Source: Xiphydria camelus
Lineage: Eukaryota; Arthropoda; Insecta; Hymenoptera; Xiphydriidae
Reading direction: 5' to 3'
Length of the DNA stretch: 64,000 bases
Assembly: GCA_963678675.1 (NCBI GenBank)
Contig: OY783192.1
Coordinates: 30,643,487 to 30,707,486, forward strand
Position numbers and translations under genes: made by a program. The notes beneath the pieces were generated by a model that ran no database searches, was not told where the DNA came from, and saw only the letters and a program-made list of their open reading frames with translations. This document shows positions 9,771 to 27,025 of this stretch, one piece after another. Position 1 is the stretch's first letter, and each line of letters begins with the position of its first letter.

Positions 9771-12700
9771 CGCGCTCGCTCTCGTCCCGCGCGCGCTTCT
9801 TCCACGTGCGAGAGCTTCCGCTCGGGTCTCCTCTACCGGCTGGCACGGGCGATGACGAACCGCACGCGGTGGGCGAAGCACGCCCGACGAGTACACGCGC
9901 TACGAGCGCGCCCGCATGTTGCGCCACGGGAACGCGCCAGTTTTCGGACCGGCGATTACGTTCTTCTTCTTCTCTCCCAGTATCAACTTCCGGCCGAGTC
10001 GCAACGCGACGCACTCCCTCGTACGCGACACGCCGGAAAAATTGCGAGAGAGCCGGCACTTCTGAGAAAATCTGTAAACAGGCAAATCCCGCGAATAATC
10101 CTTCGTTGTCGCGTGACGCAATCCGTCGTGGTTCTTCCCCGAAATCACTGTTTTCTTAGCATTACTTCGAAACACGGGATAGAGCGGAAGATAGCTCCCC
10201 GCGTCCGCTTCGATCGATAAGAGATCAGAGTGGAATCGGGGTCGGATGCTGTGCTCCTTATCTGCTCGGTCCTGTGCTTTACGTGAAGCGCGTACGTAAC
10301 TGCGCGACTGTGCGCCGTGCGGGAGAGACGCGCTGGAATGGAATGCGCGAGTCTCGACCGCGTGGAAGTAAATACGCTCTATGAGAATCACGTGTGGGCA
10401 ATAGAAGTTCCGAGCCGGCGCTAGAAGTACGTACACACGCACACGTCGCCGGGGATTCACACAGCGCTCGCTCGCCCAAGCGACCGACGTAATATAACGG
10501 GATCGATGGACCCTACGATTCATCGCAGCGGATAAACGGAATGGAACGCGATATTTTTCCCCGGGTTTCGTCGGGTGAAATGATATTGCGGTTCTCGCTT
10601 CCACGTGCCGCGGCTACGGTTATGGGAAATCGATTAACAATAGAGACGGTGGAAGTATATCGATCGCCCGCAGCTCTCGCGCACACGATGTCGCCGGTTG
10701 GATGGCTCTCGAGTCGACGACTCGGCGCGGAAGTTTGGAAACTTTGGAAACCTGTTGAAAGCTCGGTCGGGAGTAACGGTGGAAGTCGCGCGCGAGTTCT
10801 GCCAAAAGGTCACTGCACGCGTGTAGTTAAAGTACGATGTGCCTGAAGTTCCGAACGTTCATTTGAATGAGAAATTTCGAATTTGAAATACCATGGTCAT
10901 TGTTGAGTTTATTGATTATTTTATTTCCGATAATCATTCAGATAAACTCAACATTGGCCATATCTTAAAGTCGACATTTTTCGTTCAAATCAACGTTCGA
11001 AACTTCAAGTATACAAAGTATGTAGGTAATCCAGAGGCTCTGTCACGCGAAGACGAATCGATACGCCCACCCTCTTCGCCGGCGATTCAAAGATGTAGCA
11101 ATATTTCTGCGAGTGTGCAACTACAGTTGACCATAAGGTAAGGTACTAACTGAGGCGAAGCGCGTTTTGCTGACAGACGCTATTACACCTGCTATCCGCG
11201 CGGTACGGACAGAACGTGATGTTTCAAACGAGACTCCAATGTCGGTAAATATGTACGTCGATCGATCGTTCGCACACTTACCTCTACGCGTAATTACGTC
11301 GCGACGAGGAAATCGCTTTGAACATCAATCGTCCCGTCGCCGATCATAAATCCCTCGAGCTTTCCGCGTCGAGACGCTCCGTCCTATCGAATCGCCGGAA
11401 TAACTCACGGAAGGAAGTGGCGGCAATGTCGCCGAAACTCGCAAACTGTTCGCGCTACCGCTGCGCAACGGTACCGGCACGCCGCGCGACCCCACAATCA
11501 CGACCGCTGCACCACTGCTGTACCATAATATCGTCACTGTCAGACCGGCGGCGCGCGATCGATGGCCAACACCCGCGCGATTCACGTCGCGGCGCCGTGC
11601 GTGCGCGCAGCTGTCGGGGACCGGAAGAGGCGAGGAACTGAATGGCGAACGTGGGGCACGGGAAGTGCGCGAAGAAAAGGGGTTGAAGTAGCACGCACAC
11701 GCCCTCTGACGACAAGAAGTTCCCGCGCTCCGTCTTGCTCTCGGACTACGCGACCGCCTTCGAATGCGTCTTGGCTGCCCCAGTCGGAAATTCCGGCTCG
11801 GCTTCGACTGACTTCTGTATGCGCGTTCTGCCGCCGCGTGAGTGTACGTCGGTGTGCACGTGGTCCTCTATGTGCAGCGCCCAGTCGCAATCCGACCAAC
11901 CACCGTGAACCACCTGTTACCATCGGACTTATCGTCGCACTCGACTAGAGAACAGTGCGCGCGCAGCCAAAGTACTTATCGTACTCGGTATGGGGTATGG
12001 TGGGAGTTGGCTGAATCGCAGCGGCGGGGGAAATAACAGTATGCGGGTTGAAAGAGCAATCCATGCGGGCAATCGATGCACACACCCCTGCATGGTTGCA
12101 CCGCGATGTTCGATGAATAGAGACCGTTTGTAATACTAAAAGACGGTTAATGAATTGGGTGGAAATGTACGCGTCCTTTTCTGTTTTGAGAAATAGGAGA
12201 GAGAAAAAGAGATGATGAACGCGTGAAGGGAACAAGCTAGTCGGAATATACATTTGGAAATGTATCATAGGGATCGCTATCCGGCGGGGGAAGGCCGGAA
12301 ATTCAATCAACTGAGGGGAACTTAGCCTCCTTTACGCCGACCCCTCCTTTCTCCCAGAAAATCACTTGATGGCTTTTGCAGATGCCTGCATAGCAGGTTA
12401 AAAGCGTTGCATTGACGCTCGACCCGAGCCGCGCGATAATTGGCCATAAACCTTAGAGTTCCCCGACCAACTACGTGGGACCATTGTCGGGGATACAATA
12501 AGAATTAGGATTAAGACGAATGTTTAATGACCCGAAATAGGGGAAACGTTATGTAGATAATTGTTGATTATTTTTTATTTGAAATACAATTCTAGAATTA
12601 TCGGCTCGTATGGCAACTCGTTTTGCTTTTTAATAGCAATCAATTCAAATGTAAAATGAAAAATAGATTCATTATTTAAAACAAAATGAAAAATTGTTTG

Positions 12701-13371
12701 GAAATATTCTTATTATGTGACAGCATACAAAAAATTAGTTAAAATTACGTGTGAGCATGAAATTAATTCCGAATACACAAAATATCATAGGAATTACGCT
12801 CAATAATTATTATACGTAGGAATAAGTGTTTTAATTAATTTTAATTGTTTGTAATTATGTTGATGTATGTAATTAATAAGTGTAATTAATTTTTATTATA
12901 TCCCGGAATAATATTATATTTTAATTATATCATGACAATAATATTATGACGAATTGTAGTGATGTCTCGAAATAATAATAATTCGAGGAATTAAAGTTAT
13001 ATCGTGACATAATTTTAATTCATTTTTACAAATCATAATTTATATTTGGCAAAATTTCTTATGTCATAAATATGTAAAACGGTGTGCCATACTCATTTAA
13101 TATCCATCCGCGATAATTATCCGTTATCGATTATCGCCGAGCCGTTATTAGACGACGCGGAAAATCCACTAATTATTGCAAGAAATTTTTCTATGACCCA
13201 TTAAACAATTTACGACTTCCTTCGACATTCTAGATTCGAGATAAGAATAATAATGAACAAAAGTCCTAGTTTCTTCTATTTTACGCGACGTTTATCGTCG
13301 GAACGTCGTGCTCTCTCGTCCGCGTACTCCGAAGTGCATTTGAACATTCCCGGTTTGACGTGCATATCATA
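9771..13371. other. GC-rich 5' region of the CrebA-like gene, then AT-rich spacer
   Basis: From 9771 to about 12050 the sequence is GC-rich and CpG-rich with overlapping long open frames on both strands, typical of a promoter/5' UTR region rather than of genes. A short hairpin lies at 10889-10961. From about 12550 to 13090 it is strongly AT-rich, with reiterated GTAATTAAT/ATAATATTAT motifs. No protein is recognised. Confidence 0.4.
10889..10961. repeat. Short hairpin, about 73 bp
   Basis: ATGGTCATTGTTGAGTTTA at the left pairs with TAAACTCAACATTGGCCAT at the right, around a loop of about 30 bp. It may be a tiny MITE relic or a transcript hairpin of the CrebA upstream region. Confidence 0.6.
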
Positions 13372-13514
13372 AAGCATCGTTCTCAGAGCTTCAACGTATC
13401 GCCAGCGACACCTTGGGTAACCAATAAGGATAACGCTGTCAATGAATGCTCTATCCTTATTGGTTACCCAAGGTGTCGCTGGCGACACGTTGAAGCTCTG
13501 AGAACGACGCTTAA
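13372..13514. repeat. Near-perfect palindrome (foldback) upstream of the Ly6 gene
   Basis: Arms of about 55-60 bp (from about 13375 and to about 13512) contain TTCTCAGAGCTTCAACG and ACACCTTGGGTAACCAATAA with exact reverse complements, separated by a spacer of about 20 bp. The element ends about 160 bp before the Ly6 start codon, so it probably lies in the promoter or 5' UTR. Confidence 0.8.
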
Positions 13515-13675
13515 GAGCGTGCGCGTGCGCATACGCGAAGCACGACGCACGCCCTTTCCAGCGCGATGTGTTATGCCAGAATCGTATTATGCTTCTTCGA
13601 TTGTTGAAGTGGGCGCGCTGAGTCTTCGCGTTTATGTGCTCCTTCTTCGACGAAATTTCACCCGACACTCGCAAA

Positions 13676-14706
13676 ATGCTAGACAAAGGAGTGTTGTGCT
13701 TCCTGCTGCTGTTGGGATTCCTGACAAGAGAAGGTGAGTCGTTGGGTATTTTCGAAGCGAGTCTGCTTTCGGAGTTTGCAGTAACAGGGCGTGGCTACGA
13801 TCGTTTATCAGGATTAATTAATCGAGATTTCGTATGATAAATTTCATACGACGGTCGCATGCTAACAGCTCCTGGCAATACTGACAATCTTCACTATCTG
13901 TTGCGCTCTCGTTCGAACATCAAGATAAGAAGCTGTATCACTGTTTTTTTCTTATCATTCTTTCTCGTTATACCATGCAAAGTTGATATCATATCGCGTT
14001 ACCGCGACAGAGAATGGCAATTTTAAATACCTTACGTTACTTGCACGGGGAGGAGAAACGAGGAGAAATCACGGTACCAATATTTCCTTTGCAGGACAGA
14101 GTTTATACTGCTACAGATGTAACAGCAACCTCCCGGGATGCGGAACACCCCTCAATTGGCTTTGGTACTGGGGCGAAACGTGCCCCGAGTACGATGACAA
14201 GTGTGTTAAGATCATCGAGAGAAAAGGAGGTAAGTTTCTCAATGATATTCGTTCTACAACTTTTGCCATTTCTCTCTTTCGTTTTGCATTTTTCCACAAA
14301 CGATTTCCTCAGTTCGTTCAAATTGCATCTCATTTGTAACGGCTATAGCACTTCCCTCAGATAAAAAATACATACTTTTTTTATGACTATTCTTCTAATT
14401 TAATTTCCCTTTTGACTTCTTTCAGCCGAGACTATCATCACGCGAGAATGTTTGAGTTCGGTGCGTAGCTTCCGAACCGACATCCCCGCGGATCGTTACG
14501 AGGGTTGTCGACCGGCTGCGAAAGATGTGCGATTGGGCCACTATGTAAATAACACCATACACCAGCTCGATATTCACAGAGATTATTACGATGAGGTAAC
14601 GTGGTGCTTCTGTTACTTCGATCATCGATGTAACAGCAGTGCGGGACTGGCGATAAGCGTGTCTTTGCTGTGCTTAAGTACGGCGCTGAGTTACATATCA
14701 ACGTGA
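13676..14706 (+). CDS. Ly6/uPAR-domain GPI-anchored protein (insect quiver/crooked-like superfamily)
   Basis: Three exons: 13676-13733, 14095-14229 and 14426-14706, with consensus GT/AG borders and matching phases. The product is 157 aa. Residues 1-19 form a signal peptide (hydrophobic CFLLLLGFL). The mature protein opens LYCYRCNSNLPGC and carries ten cysteines in the three-finger pattern, closing with the diagnostic CFCYFDHRCN motif. A C-terminal hydrophobic tail after SSAG (AISVSLLCLSTALSY) fits a GPI-anchor signal, so an extracellular membrane-tethered location is expected. Insect members act in septate junctions, ion-channel trafficking or sleep control, but I cannot assign this one to a named paralog. 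The likely poly(A) signal AATAAA is near 15273, and the gene converges with Ube3a. Confidence 0.9.
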
Positions 14707-16068
14707 CGCGGGGAGTGCGCGAGAATGAAGTGAAAAAAATTCGAACGATGCCTGAAGTATGATATTGCGACTCCGCGTTCGCGGCAACCGCATTTAAATC
14801 CATTCCGTCCAAATCTAGATCTTTTAAGTAACGGCTAGTGCCTTTTATCATTAAGTTTTTATATGCCAGATATTTGTATATCTTTTATCAAGTGTAACTG
14901 ATAAAGTTAATTCTAATGCATTTCACTGCGAGCAATATATATATTTATATGTATCATGAAATTTGATAACGCGGATTTATTCTCTGGAAAGCGGACTATT
15001 ACAATAACGAACCTTTGAAAGCCACTTTCGGGGATCGCGCAGCACAGAGACAAGCAATAGTGATCGAACTCTCGAACCAGCGGAAGGGCAATGGCTTTTT
15101 GATAGAACTTTATTGTCACACCACTAAAATAATATCAGAGTGCGGCCAGCTTTTCTTTTCTCATCCGAACAATCGCTAATTACAAACATTTATACAAACT
15201 TTCTCTTATACTCCGACAGCTACCGTGTTATCAAGATAATAATAATAGCAGTGATTGTGTAAAACGATCTAAAATAAAGGTACAAACATGCGAATCCAAT
15301 GTGTACGATCCCTCTTTCTTCCACGTGAAAATCTCACTCGCGGTATGATTGCGTTCCGGGATCACAATGTTCGTTCGACGTATTTTTATGCTATTCACTC
15401 GTCTCTCTTAACTCTATACGACAATCGACTCGGTACGATATATACGTAATTCTCACTTGCATCACAATTAGTACGCGTCTCACTTGTCTTTGGGTCATTA
15501 CATTTTAGGCGCGATTCGGATTAAACGATAAGCCCACTTTGAATGGTGGAAAGCGCAGGTTCTATCGAAGAGACGTTCGTTCAAACTATTTGAACGTTAA
15601 CATCTCGTCGAAATAAATCTCGCGCCGAGCTTGCACGGATGCGCCGTGGACCGCCCGGTGCGGTCGTTGGCGCTCTATGCGTATGATTGCACTACTCGTG
15701 TAAAAAAAAGTCAGATACACGACCCCCGCTGAAAATTATTTTGAAAATTCTTTATTTGTACACTGCTTTCGTTTTCCTCTCTTTTGTTGTTGTGTGGACG
15801 TGAAGGATATGCATTCCGTACGCTACTAACACTAACGCGGAAACCTCTCTCTCTTTCTCTGCTTCGGGAACCCTTCGAATTTTATTCCACTGTCCATTAT
15901 TTATAACATTTGATAATGAGCACAGATTCCCGAAGTCGCGCACGCACTTTGACTTCCGTTCGCGAAAAGTTCAACATTTCGAATAAATTAAAGAGCAGGG
16001 GGCGAGGGCGATAGCTTTCTTAGAGTTTACTTCGACGGGAATAGGAGGGGGGACTATTATTTATATGC
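14707..16068. other. 3' UTRs of the convergent Ly6 and Ube3a genes
   Basis: No coding sequence is recognised. An AATAAA near 15273 suits the plus-strand Ly6 transcript. TTTATT sequences near 15750 and 15891 (AATAAA on the minus strand) suit the Ube3a 3' end. About 1.36 kb separates the two stop codons. Confidence 0.5.
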
Positions 16069-21635
<5,567 letters not shown>

Positions 21636-22535
21636 AGAACGTGAATCGTCGAAATTTTGCCTCCGTCGTCAGCAGTGCCAAAATTCTCACCGCTGCCACG
21701 CAATGAATACCGCCACCAAACACCAGCCGAATAACGCGCACTATCACACTGACTAATTTTAGCGCGATGTTTTCTCGGGAGGGGATTTTTTTAAGAACGT
21801 GCGATACCGTGACTCGCGGAGAGCAGAGGGGCGACGAGAGCGGATGGTGTACGGAGATTTTTGTTTCGCAGGGACGAAGAGCCGAAGGGGCGATGCGGAT
21901 CGAAATGCGAGGTTAAGGACGACGATTTGTGCAGCTCATTAGTACGAGAAAAGAATGTTCCGCGCTAAACACTTCTTCCGCGTTTTTCGCTGCTGTCTAC
22001 TGTTCGCAACGGGCGAGCTGCGCCTCTCGATTATCTCGAAATAACGATTGTTCCCTCTCGACCTTCTCTCGATCAAAGGATCGAGAATCATCTACGCCCA
22101 CAAATTGAACATGAAACTGAGACAATCGATAAAACAGATTTAACGCGTCGATCGGTCTTTAGGGTTCGCCTCCGTGCTGCACTTCGCTGCAAAGCATGCG
22201 ATATGCAGCTTACGGCTGCTCGCAACGAGAGCACCGTGACGAGCGTCACTTCCTGTACTGTTTTTACAAGAAAGTAGACAAGTACAGCGAGAAGAATGAA
22301 CTTATCGAAACCTATCGAAACGCGACCGTTTTTTAACTATGTTTCCATCGGACGGTTAAATGCTGCATTTAGTTGTAGGTAGCTAGGTATTTAGAAATGC
22401 TGGTATTTGCAAATACTGCGTTTGCCTGCACTTACGCCGATATGTGTATATGTGGGTGTGACCTACCGTCAGATGGCGGCCTCACCTCTCGGCTCTCGCT
22501 AGTGGTCGGACACAAGCCCGCTTATAGGTAGGTAG
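21636..22535. promoter_or_regulatory. Presumed Ube3a promoter and 5' UTR region
   Basis: About 900 bp upstream of the Ube3a start codon, up to the left end of the Harbinger element, with no protein recognised. It has GC-rich parts and repeated CGAAACCTATCGAAAC near 22306. Assigned by position only. Confidence 0.35.
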
Positions 22536-22798
22536 GGGCCGCGTTCATAAAGTTTACTCTTTAACGCAGAGTTAACTAGAGTTAACTCTATAGCGTTCAG
22601 AAACTCGAATATTGCCGGAAGTACCAACAGAGTAAACCGTTCATGAATTCGATAGAGTTAACTCTGGAGTTAACTATTTTTACCCACATCAAACAGGTTG
22701 GTAGAAGTAACTCGTCATGCGCAGAGACTCGACCCGCGTAAATAGGTATTCACGTGGTGACCGCACTGGTTAATAAAGAGGTTATAATATTTTGGAAA

Positions 22799-23740
22799 AT
22801 GTCAGAATATAAGAATTATATAATAATTACTAATGAAGACGGAAACCAGATTTTAAATAGTGAGGGATTTACATTAATTCAAAATGTAAAAGGTAAGGTT
22901 ATTTTCTACTTTGTTAAGAAAGTATTACAGTTTTAACGTGATGAATCCAAATTTTTCATCGGCATGAGACTACATTTGAGAAACCCAAAAATTTGCAGAT
23001 AAAACATTGATGTATGCCAACATCGAAACACAGAGTCCTAGCAATGAAAATTCTGTGCCGCTACAAAATTATTCAGGTTCATCGCAAGAAGATGATGGCA
23101 CTGACACCACTAAAAGTGATTCCAATCGTTGGACACATGATGCTATAGTAGCATTAACCATGCAATATAAAAGGAACATAAAACAGTTCCAGTCATCGAC
23201 GATACGGAATGAAGCTGTGTGGAAAAAAATTTCTGGGAATCTAAAAGAACAGAACTTAATGTACACTGCCAAGCAATGCGATTTTAAGTTTAAAAATCTA
23301 AAAAAGAAGTATCACGCTAAAGTAGATAACATGAAAGCAACGGCAAGCGGTGCTGCTGCCATACGATTTGAATATTTCGAATTATTTGACGAAATATTTG
23401 GGCGGAAGCCTAATGTAGTTCCTCTGGCAATCGCTTCTTCTTCAAGGGGCGTAGGAATCGAATCGGAGGTAGATGTCAAAGATGAAAATATTTTAGAAAA
23501 GGCAAAGAATGACGAAAATGTTAATGCAAAAAAGTTCTGAAGAGGAGCATTCGAAGCGATGAAATACCGCAGAGGATGTATAAACGAAACAAAGTAGAGC
23601 ATCTGTTCAGTCACTTGGATAATATGAATACTAAGAAAGAAGAAGAAAGAAGTAGAAGACATCAAGAGCTAATTGCAGTCCAAGAAAAGGCAATAGACGT
23701 TTTCAGCCAGAAAATGGATCTATTAATAAAAAAATTATAA
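22799..23740 (+). pseudogene. Harbinger-associated Myb/SANT-like (MADF-like) DNA-binding protein, one frameshift
   Basis: Exon 1 at 22799-22892 (MSEYKNYIIITNEDG) joins exon 2 at 22998 in phase. Exon 2 encodes a trihelix/Myb-type domain beginning RWTHDAIVALTMQY and containing NEAVWKKISGNL and AKQCDFKFKNLKKKY. In PIF/Harbinger elements this companion protein is thought to bind the element and aid transposase nuclear import. The frame reaches a stop at 23540, immediately after an A6 run at about 23527. In the next frame, coding continues without interruption (VLKRSIRSDEIPQRMY to a lysine-rich coiled C-terminus) to a TAA at 23738-23740. This indicates a one-base frameshift, either recent decay or a sequencing error in the homopolymer. 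Confidence 0.85.
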
Positions 23741-24388
23741 TTTTTATTTCGAAGTTAAAAACGTTAAAATTGTTATTGATAAATACTTCGAAACATCAAA
23801 TGGATGATATATCCATACTATTTCTTATTTTTTTAATGTTGAAGGCGGAATCAATGGAATGCTGTGATGTATTATGTTTAGAAGTTTCATAAGGATTAAA
23901 CTTTTGTGCAATCTTTCGTCTGATGATAGAACTACCTTAATACTGCTTAGTAATGTGTTAAAAACTGCTTCTTAACTAGTATTACGAAGTAAATGTGACC
24001 AAAGGGAGTTATAGTAGTAGTAATGTAACCAAAGGTATTAATACTACATAATAATATGCGCAATACATATATTTTTTGTTCGTAAGTATGATACTGTTTA
24101 TTACAAATAAAACATTTCAATATTACATGTTATTTATTATTATTGTTACATATAGCCTAAAATATACGTCAACGTGTACTACTATGGCATCTATGATAAT
24201 TATATATACAATTTTTTTTCTCGGAAGGAGCTCATTTTCAAATCGTTTCCATATTATAAACATTCGAACAACGTTCATGAACATTTATGAGAACATTCGA
24301 GTGGGGCGACATAATATGAACGAGATAAGAACTATAAAAATATGTAACAGTTAGTCGGATCTTTTAACGTTCTTAAAATATTCACGTG

Positions 24389-25850
24389 CTACTGGGGACG
24401 ATAAAGATTATTAGCAAGATTATTCCTCTTTTCATTACCACTAATTTCTTGGTAACAACCACGAATGTCGTGTACTGGGTTTTCATTCACATCGTTATCA
24501 ACTTCTATTCCTTGATTAATATACTCTGGGATATTCATATCGTTATGATCTAAGCAAATATTATGTATAACGCACGCTGCCAAAACTGTCCCTGGTATTA
24601 AATCTGTGCGATTCATGTCTAAATATTTAAGTCTCCTAAATCGTCCTTTCAGGAGAGCAAACGCTCGTTCAATAACTTGCCTAGTTCTAGATACACTTTC
24701 ATTGAATTGACGTTGAACTGCATTTAAGTTTCCATTATCGATATGCGGTGGGATTAGCCATTGCAATACAGGGTAAGCTTTATCTCCCAATAAAAATTCA
24801 TCCCTTGGAAAGTAGCGATTTGTATTTGCTATAATATACCTGTATATATCTGAGTTTCTAAAAATCCTTACATCACTCACGGAACTTGGGTACCCAATAA
24901 AACAATCTATAAATTTCAAAGATGCGTCACAAATTCCTTGCAATGTAATAGCGTAGAAGCATTTCCGGTTGATATAAGTCTCCGCATCTTCTTTAGGAGC
25001 TTTAATTGAAATGTATGATCCATCTATTGCACCAATTACATTAGAGATATTTGAAATTCTTTCGAATCTTGCTGTAGTTTCCTCAATTTCTATACCACGT
25101 GGCCATTTTATTATGTTTGGAGAAATTATGCACAGAGCATTAATTACTCGTACAAAGCATACTGATAATGATGACTTCGCCATATCAAATTTTTCACCAA
25201 CGGATCTAAAAACATTTTCATAATTTATAACTACTGTACTTAAAATCTCAAGTATGATTTCAAAGAGTTGGAAATTAAGAAAACCCTTTGTTGTAGATTG
25301 ACATACAGATTACTTAAGAAGTGAACAAACTAATGAATTAATTTCTGAACTGTAATTATGACTATGGTTTATAGATGGCAACTGCATTCAATGATAGAAT
25401 ATTGAAGCATTGATGTTATCATACCTGTATGAATCAGAAGTGGCCAATATCCAAATTACTGAAAGTAATTGTTTACGCGGGTCTATCGGCGGACGACCAG
25501 CCTGTTTGTTTTCTTCCTCCTTTATTAATAATGGGCCAACTTGTCCCAGTAAATATTCAAAAGCTTCAAACGATAATCTGAAATGACTTTGAAACTCCAT
25601 GCGGGTGTAATTTGCCACAACATTTTCCATGTATCCTACAATACGCGTAGGCTTTTCTTTTATTTCGGCCGCTACTAATATTTCATATTCTTCGTCGTCG
25701 TCAGATTCTTCCTAAAACATAAAATAAGATATAATTCGTGAAAAAATGTAATCCTTTTCAATTATTTATAGTATAATTTGAAAGCAGAATATGTATATAT
25801 GTCATTGTACTCACATTAATAGACATTATTAAGTTCTTTGCAAAAGACAT
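24389..25850 (-). CDS. HARBI1-like DDE transposase of the Harbinger element
   Basis: Three minus-strand exons: 25815-25850, 25425-25711 and 24389-25205, with consensus splice sites and matching phases, giving 379 aa. The N-terminal part has EESDDDEEYEIL and a helical region (FEAFEYLLGQVGPLL, GRPPIDPRKQLLSVIW). The DDE_4/HARBI1 catalytic core follows: first Asp in IGAIDGSYISI, second in SSVSDVRIFRNS, the LGDKAYP block, and the Glu in VIERAFALLKGRFRRL. It would act in the nucleus as the cut-and-paste transposase. No stop or frameshift was seen, so the gene may be functional, although its partner protein is broken. Confidence 0.9.
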
Positions 25851-26189
25851 GACAGTGAAATATGCAACTTTTTTTAATGTTCTCCGCCATCCTGATAGGT
25901 TATGAGACCACTACTTCTCCGTTCTCCTTGTTTACTCAAGCATTACTCTGGGTCGTTCACAAACGTGATGTATTCTCAGAGTTAACTCCCCCTTCGCTTA
26001 ACTCTACTCTAACCCTACTCGGAGCAAACTTTATGAACGTAGCCCGGGTACCACTGTGGCATCACGCAGTGCACACGGTGGATAAAGTGGATGAAGTAGG
26101 ATTTTGCAAAAGGGGAACTGCATGCAGTGACTTTACCGAGGTTTTTCACTGCAGTGCCGCCGCCTGCCACCAGTCTAGTAGTGTCGCTT

Positions 26190-26298
26190 TTTTTTTTCAC
26201 GCCCTAATGGGATTTGAACCTGCGATCTTTAGAATACGAGATGCTTCGAAACTGGGAATGCTTCGCATTCTACCAATTGAGCCACCGACTCTTCAAGC
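26190..26298 (-). repeat. tRNA-like segment with A-tail (possible SINE head or tRNA pseudogene)
   Basis: Read on the minus strand it has an A-box-like GGTGGCTCAATTGG and, about 55 bases later, a B-box GGTTCAAATCC (T-loop), followed by GGGCGTG and a run of about ten A. The segment also contains a GAATGC-GAA-GCATTC hairpin. The acceptor and T-stems do not pair properly, so it is not a functional tRNA. The A-tail suggests a retroposed tRNA-derived sequence. Confidence 0.55.
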
Positions 26299-26404
26299 GC
26301 GATGTTGCTCCACTCCGGTCATAATATAGAAACCGGACATGACAGTGACTGCTTTCGAAAGTTCTCATTAAATTTTTAAAAATAATTTGATCTTTTTCTT
26401 TTTG

Positions 26405-27025
26405 AAAATAAATATCAACATAACCACGTAACATAAACAAAGAATTAGTAAATAAAAGTAGTTTTAAAAGTGCAAGTGCAATAATGCCGCTAGTGGAAGG
26501 AGAAACGGTATTGAAAGCAGAGAGAGAGGGTTTGTATTTTCCTGCGGAATCAAAAAGAGAAACCAAAATGCAGTGAAAATCGTCGCTTCTTGCGTACAAT
26601 CGTCACACATGGTACTATTTGCCCTACCGATTTACGTACAGAAGCGTTGCAAAAACATGTTTGCGTCTTCCTCTGGCCCAGCTGCACTTGCACGTTACTT
26701 CTTTATTGTTGTTTACTAGTAAGATGTTCACTTCAACTTCGTGAGGAGCACTTGTTACATGTAACAATTGTACGCAAGAAGCGACGATTTTCACTGTATT
26801 TTGGTTTCTCTTTTTGATTCAGCAGGAAAATACAAACTGCTTTTTCAATACCGCTTCTCCTTCCACTAGCGGCATTTTTGACTCTCCTAGAACTGACAAG
26901 ATATCTTCGATATCGATATTCATCACTTATGAATTGGGTTTATTGCACTTACACTCTTAAAACTACGTTTAGGTATTTACACAAATACTTTGTTTACGTT
27001 ACATGGTTATCTTGACATTCGGTCC
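26405..27025. repeat. Nested foldback inside the 26046-27308 element
   Basis: Left arm about 26405-26601 and right arm about 26762-27025 are reverse complements. Shared pieces include CGCTAGTGGAAGGAGAA, GAATCAAAAAGAGAAACC, CGTCGCTTCTTGCGTACAAT and AACATAAACAAAG. The right arm carries an extra segment of about 60 bp near 26876-26938. Confidence 0.8.

Larger units (their letters stand above)
22536..26045. mobile_element. PIF/Harbinger DNA transposon, 3.5 kb
   Basis: The left end GGGCCGCGTTCATAAAGTTT and the reverse complement of the right end, GGGCTACGTTCATAAAGTTT, form imperfect terminal inverted repeats. Subterminal AGAGTTAACTCT palindromes are reiterated at both ends. It encodes, divergently from its ends and convergent on each other, a Myb/MADF-like protein (plus) and a HARBI1-like DDE transposase (minus), which is the classic two-gene layout of this superfamily. 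A possible GTA appears on both flanks (22532-22534 and 26048-26050) if the right end is extended by two bases. The usual target is TWA, so the exact ends are uncertain. Confidence 0.9.

Noticed and set aside
9900..10604. A minus-strand open frame of 234 codons upstream of the CrebA-like exon
   Set aside because: It lies in CpG-rich sequence where long frames occur on several strands at once, has no recognisable domain, is Arg/Ser-biased and precedes a good short start exon. It is better explained as 5' UTR or promoter.
11318..11948. Several open frames of 107-128 codons around 11.3-11.9 kb
   Set aside because: Overlapping frames on both strands in GC-rich DNA, with Arg/Ser/Pro/Ala bias and no motif.
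13276..13737. Mirror-image frames on both strands at the foldback upstream of the Ly6 gene
   Set aside because: They share the same peptide segment because of the inverted repeat. Neither continues as a plausible protein.
26190..26298. A functional tRNA gene
   Set aside because: A- and B-boxes are visible, but the acceptor and T-stems do not pair and the 3' flank is an A-run rather than a T-run terminator.
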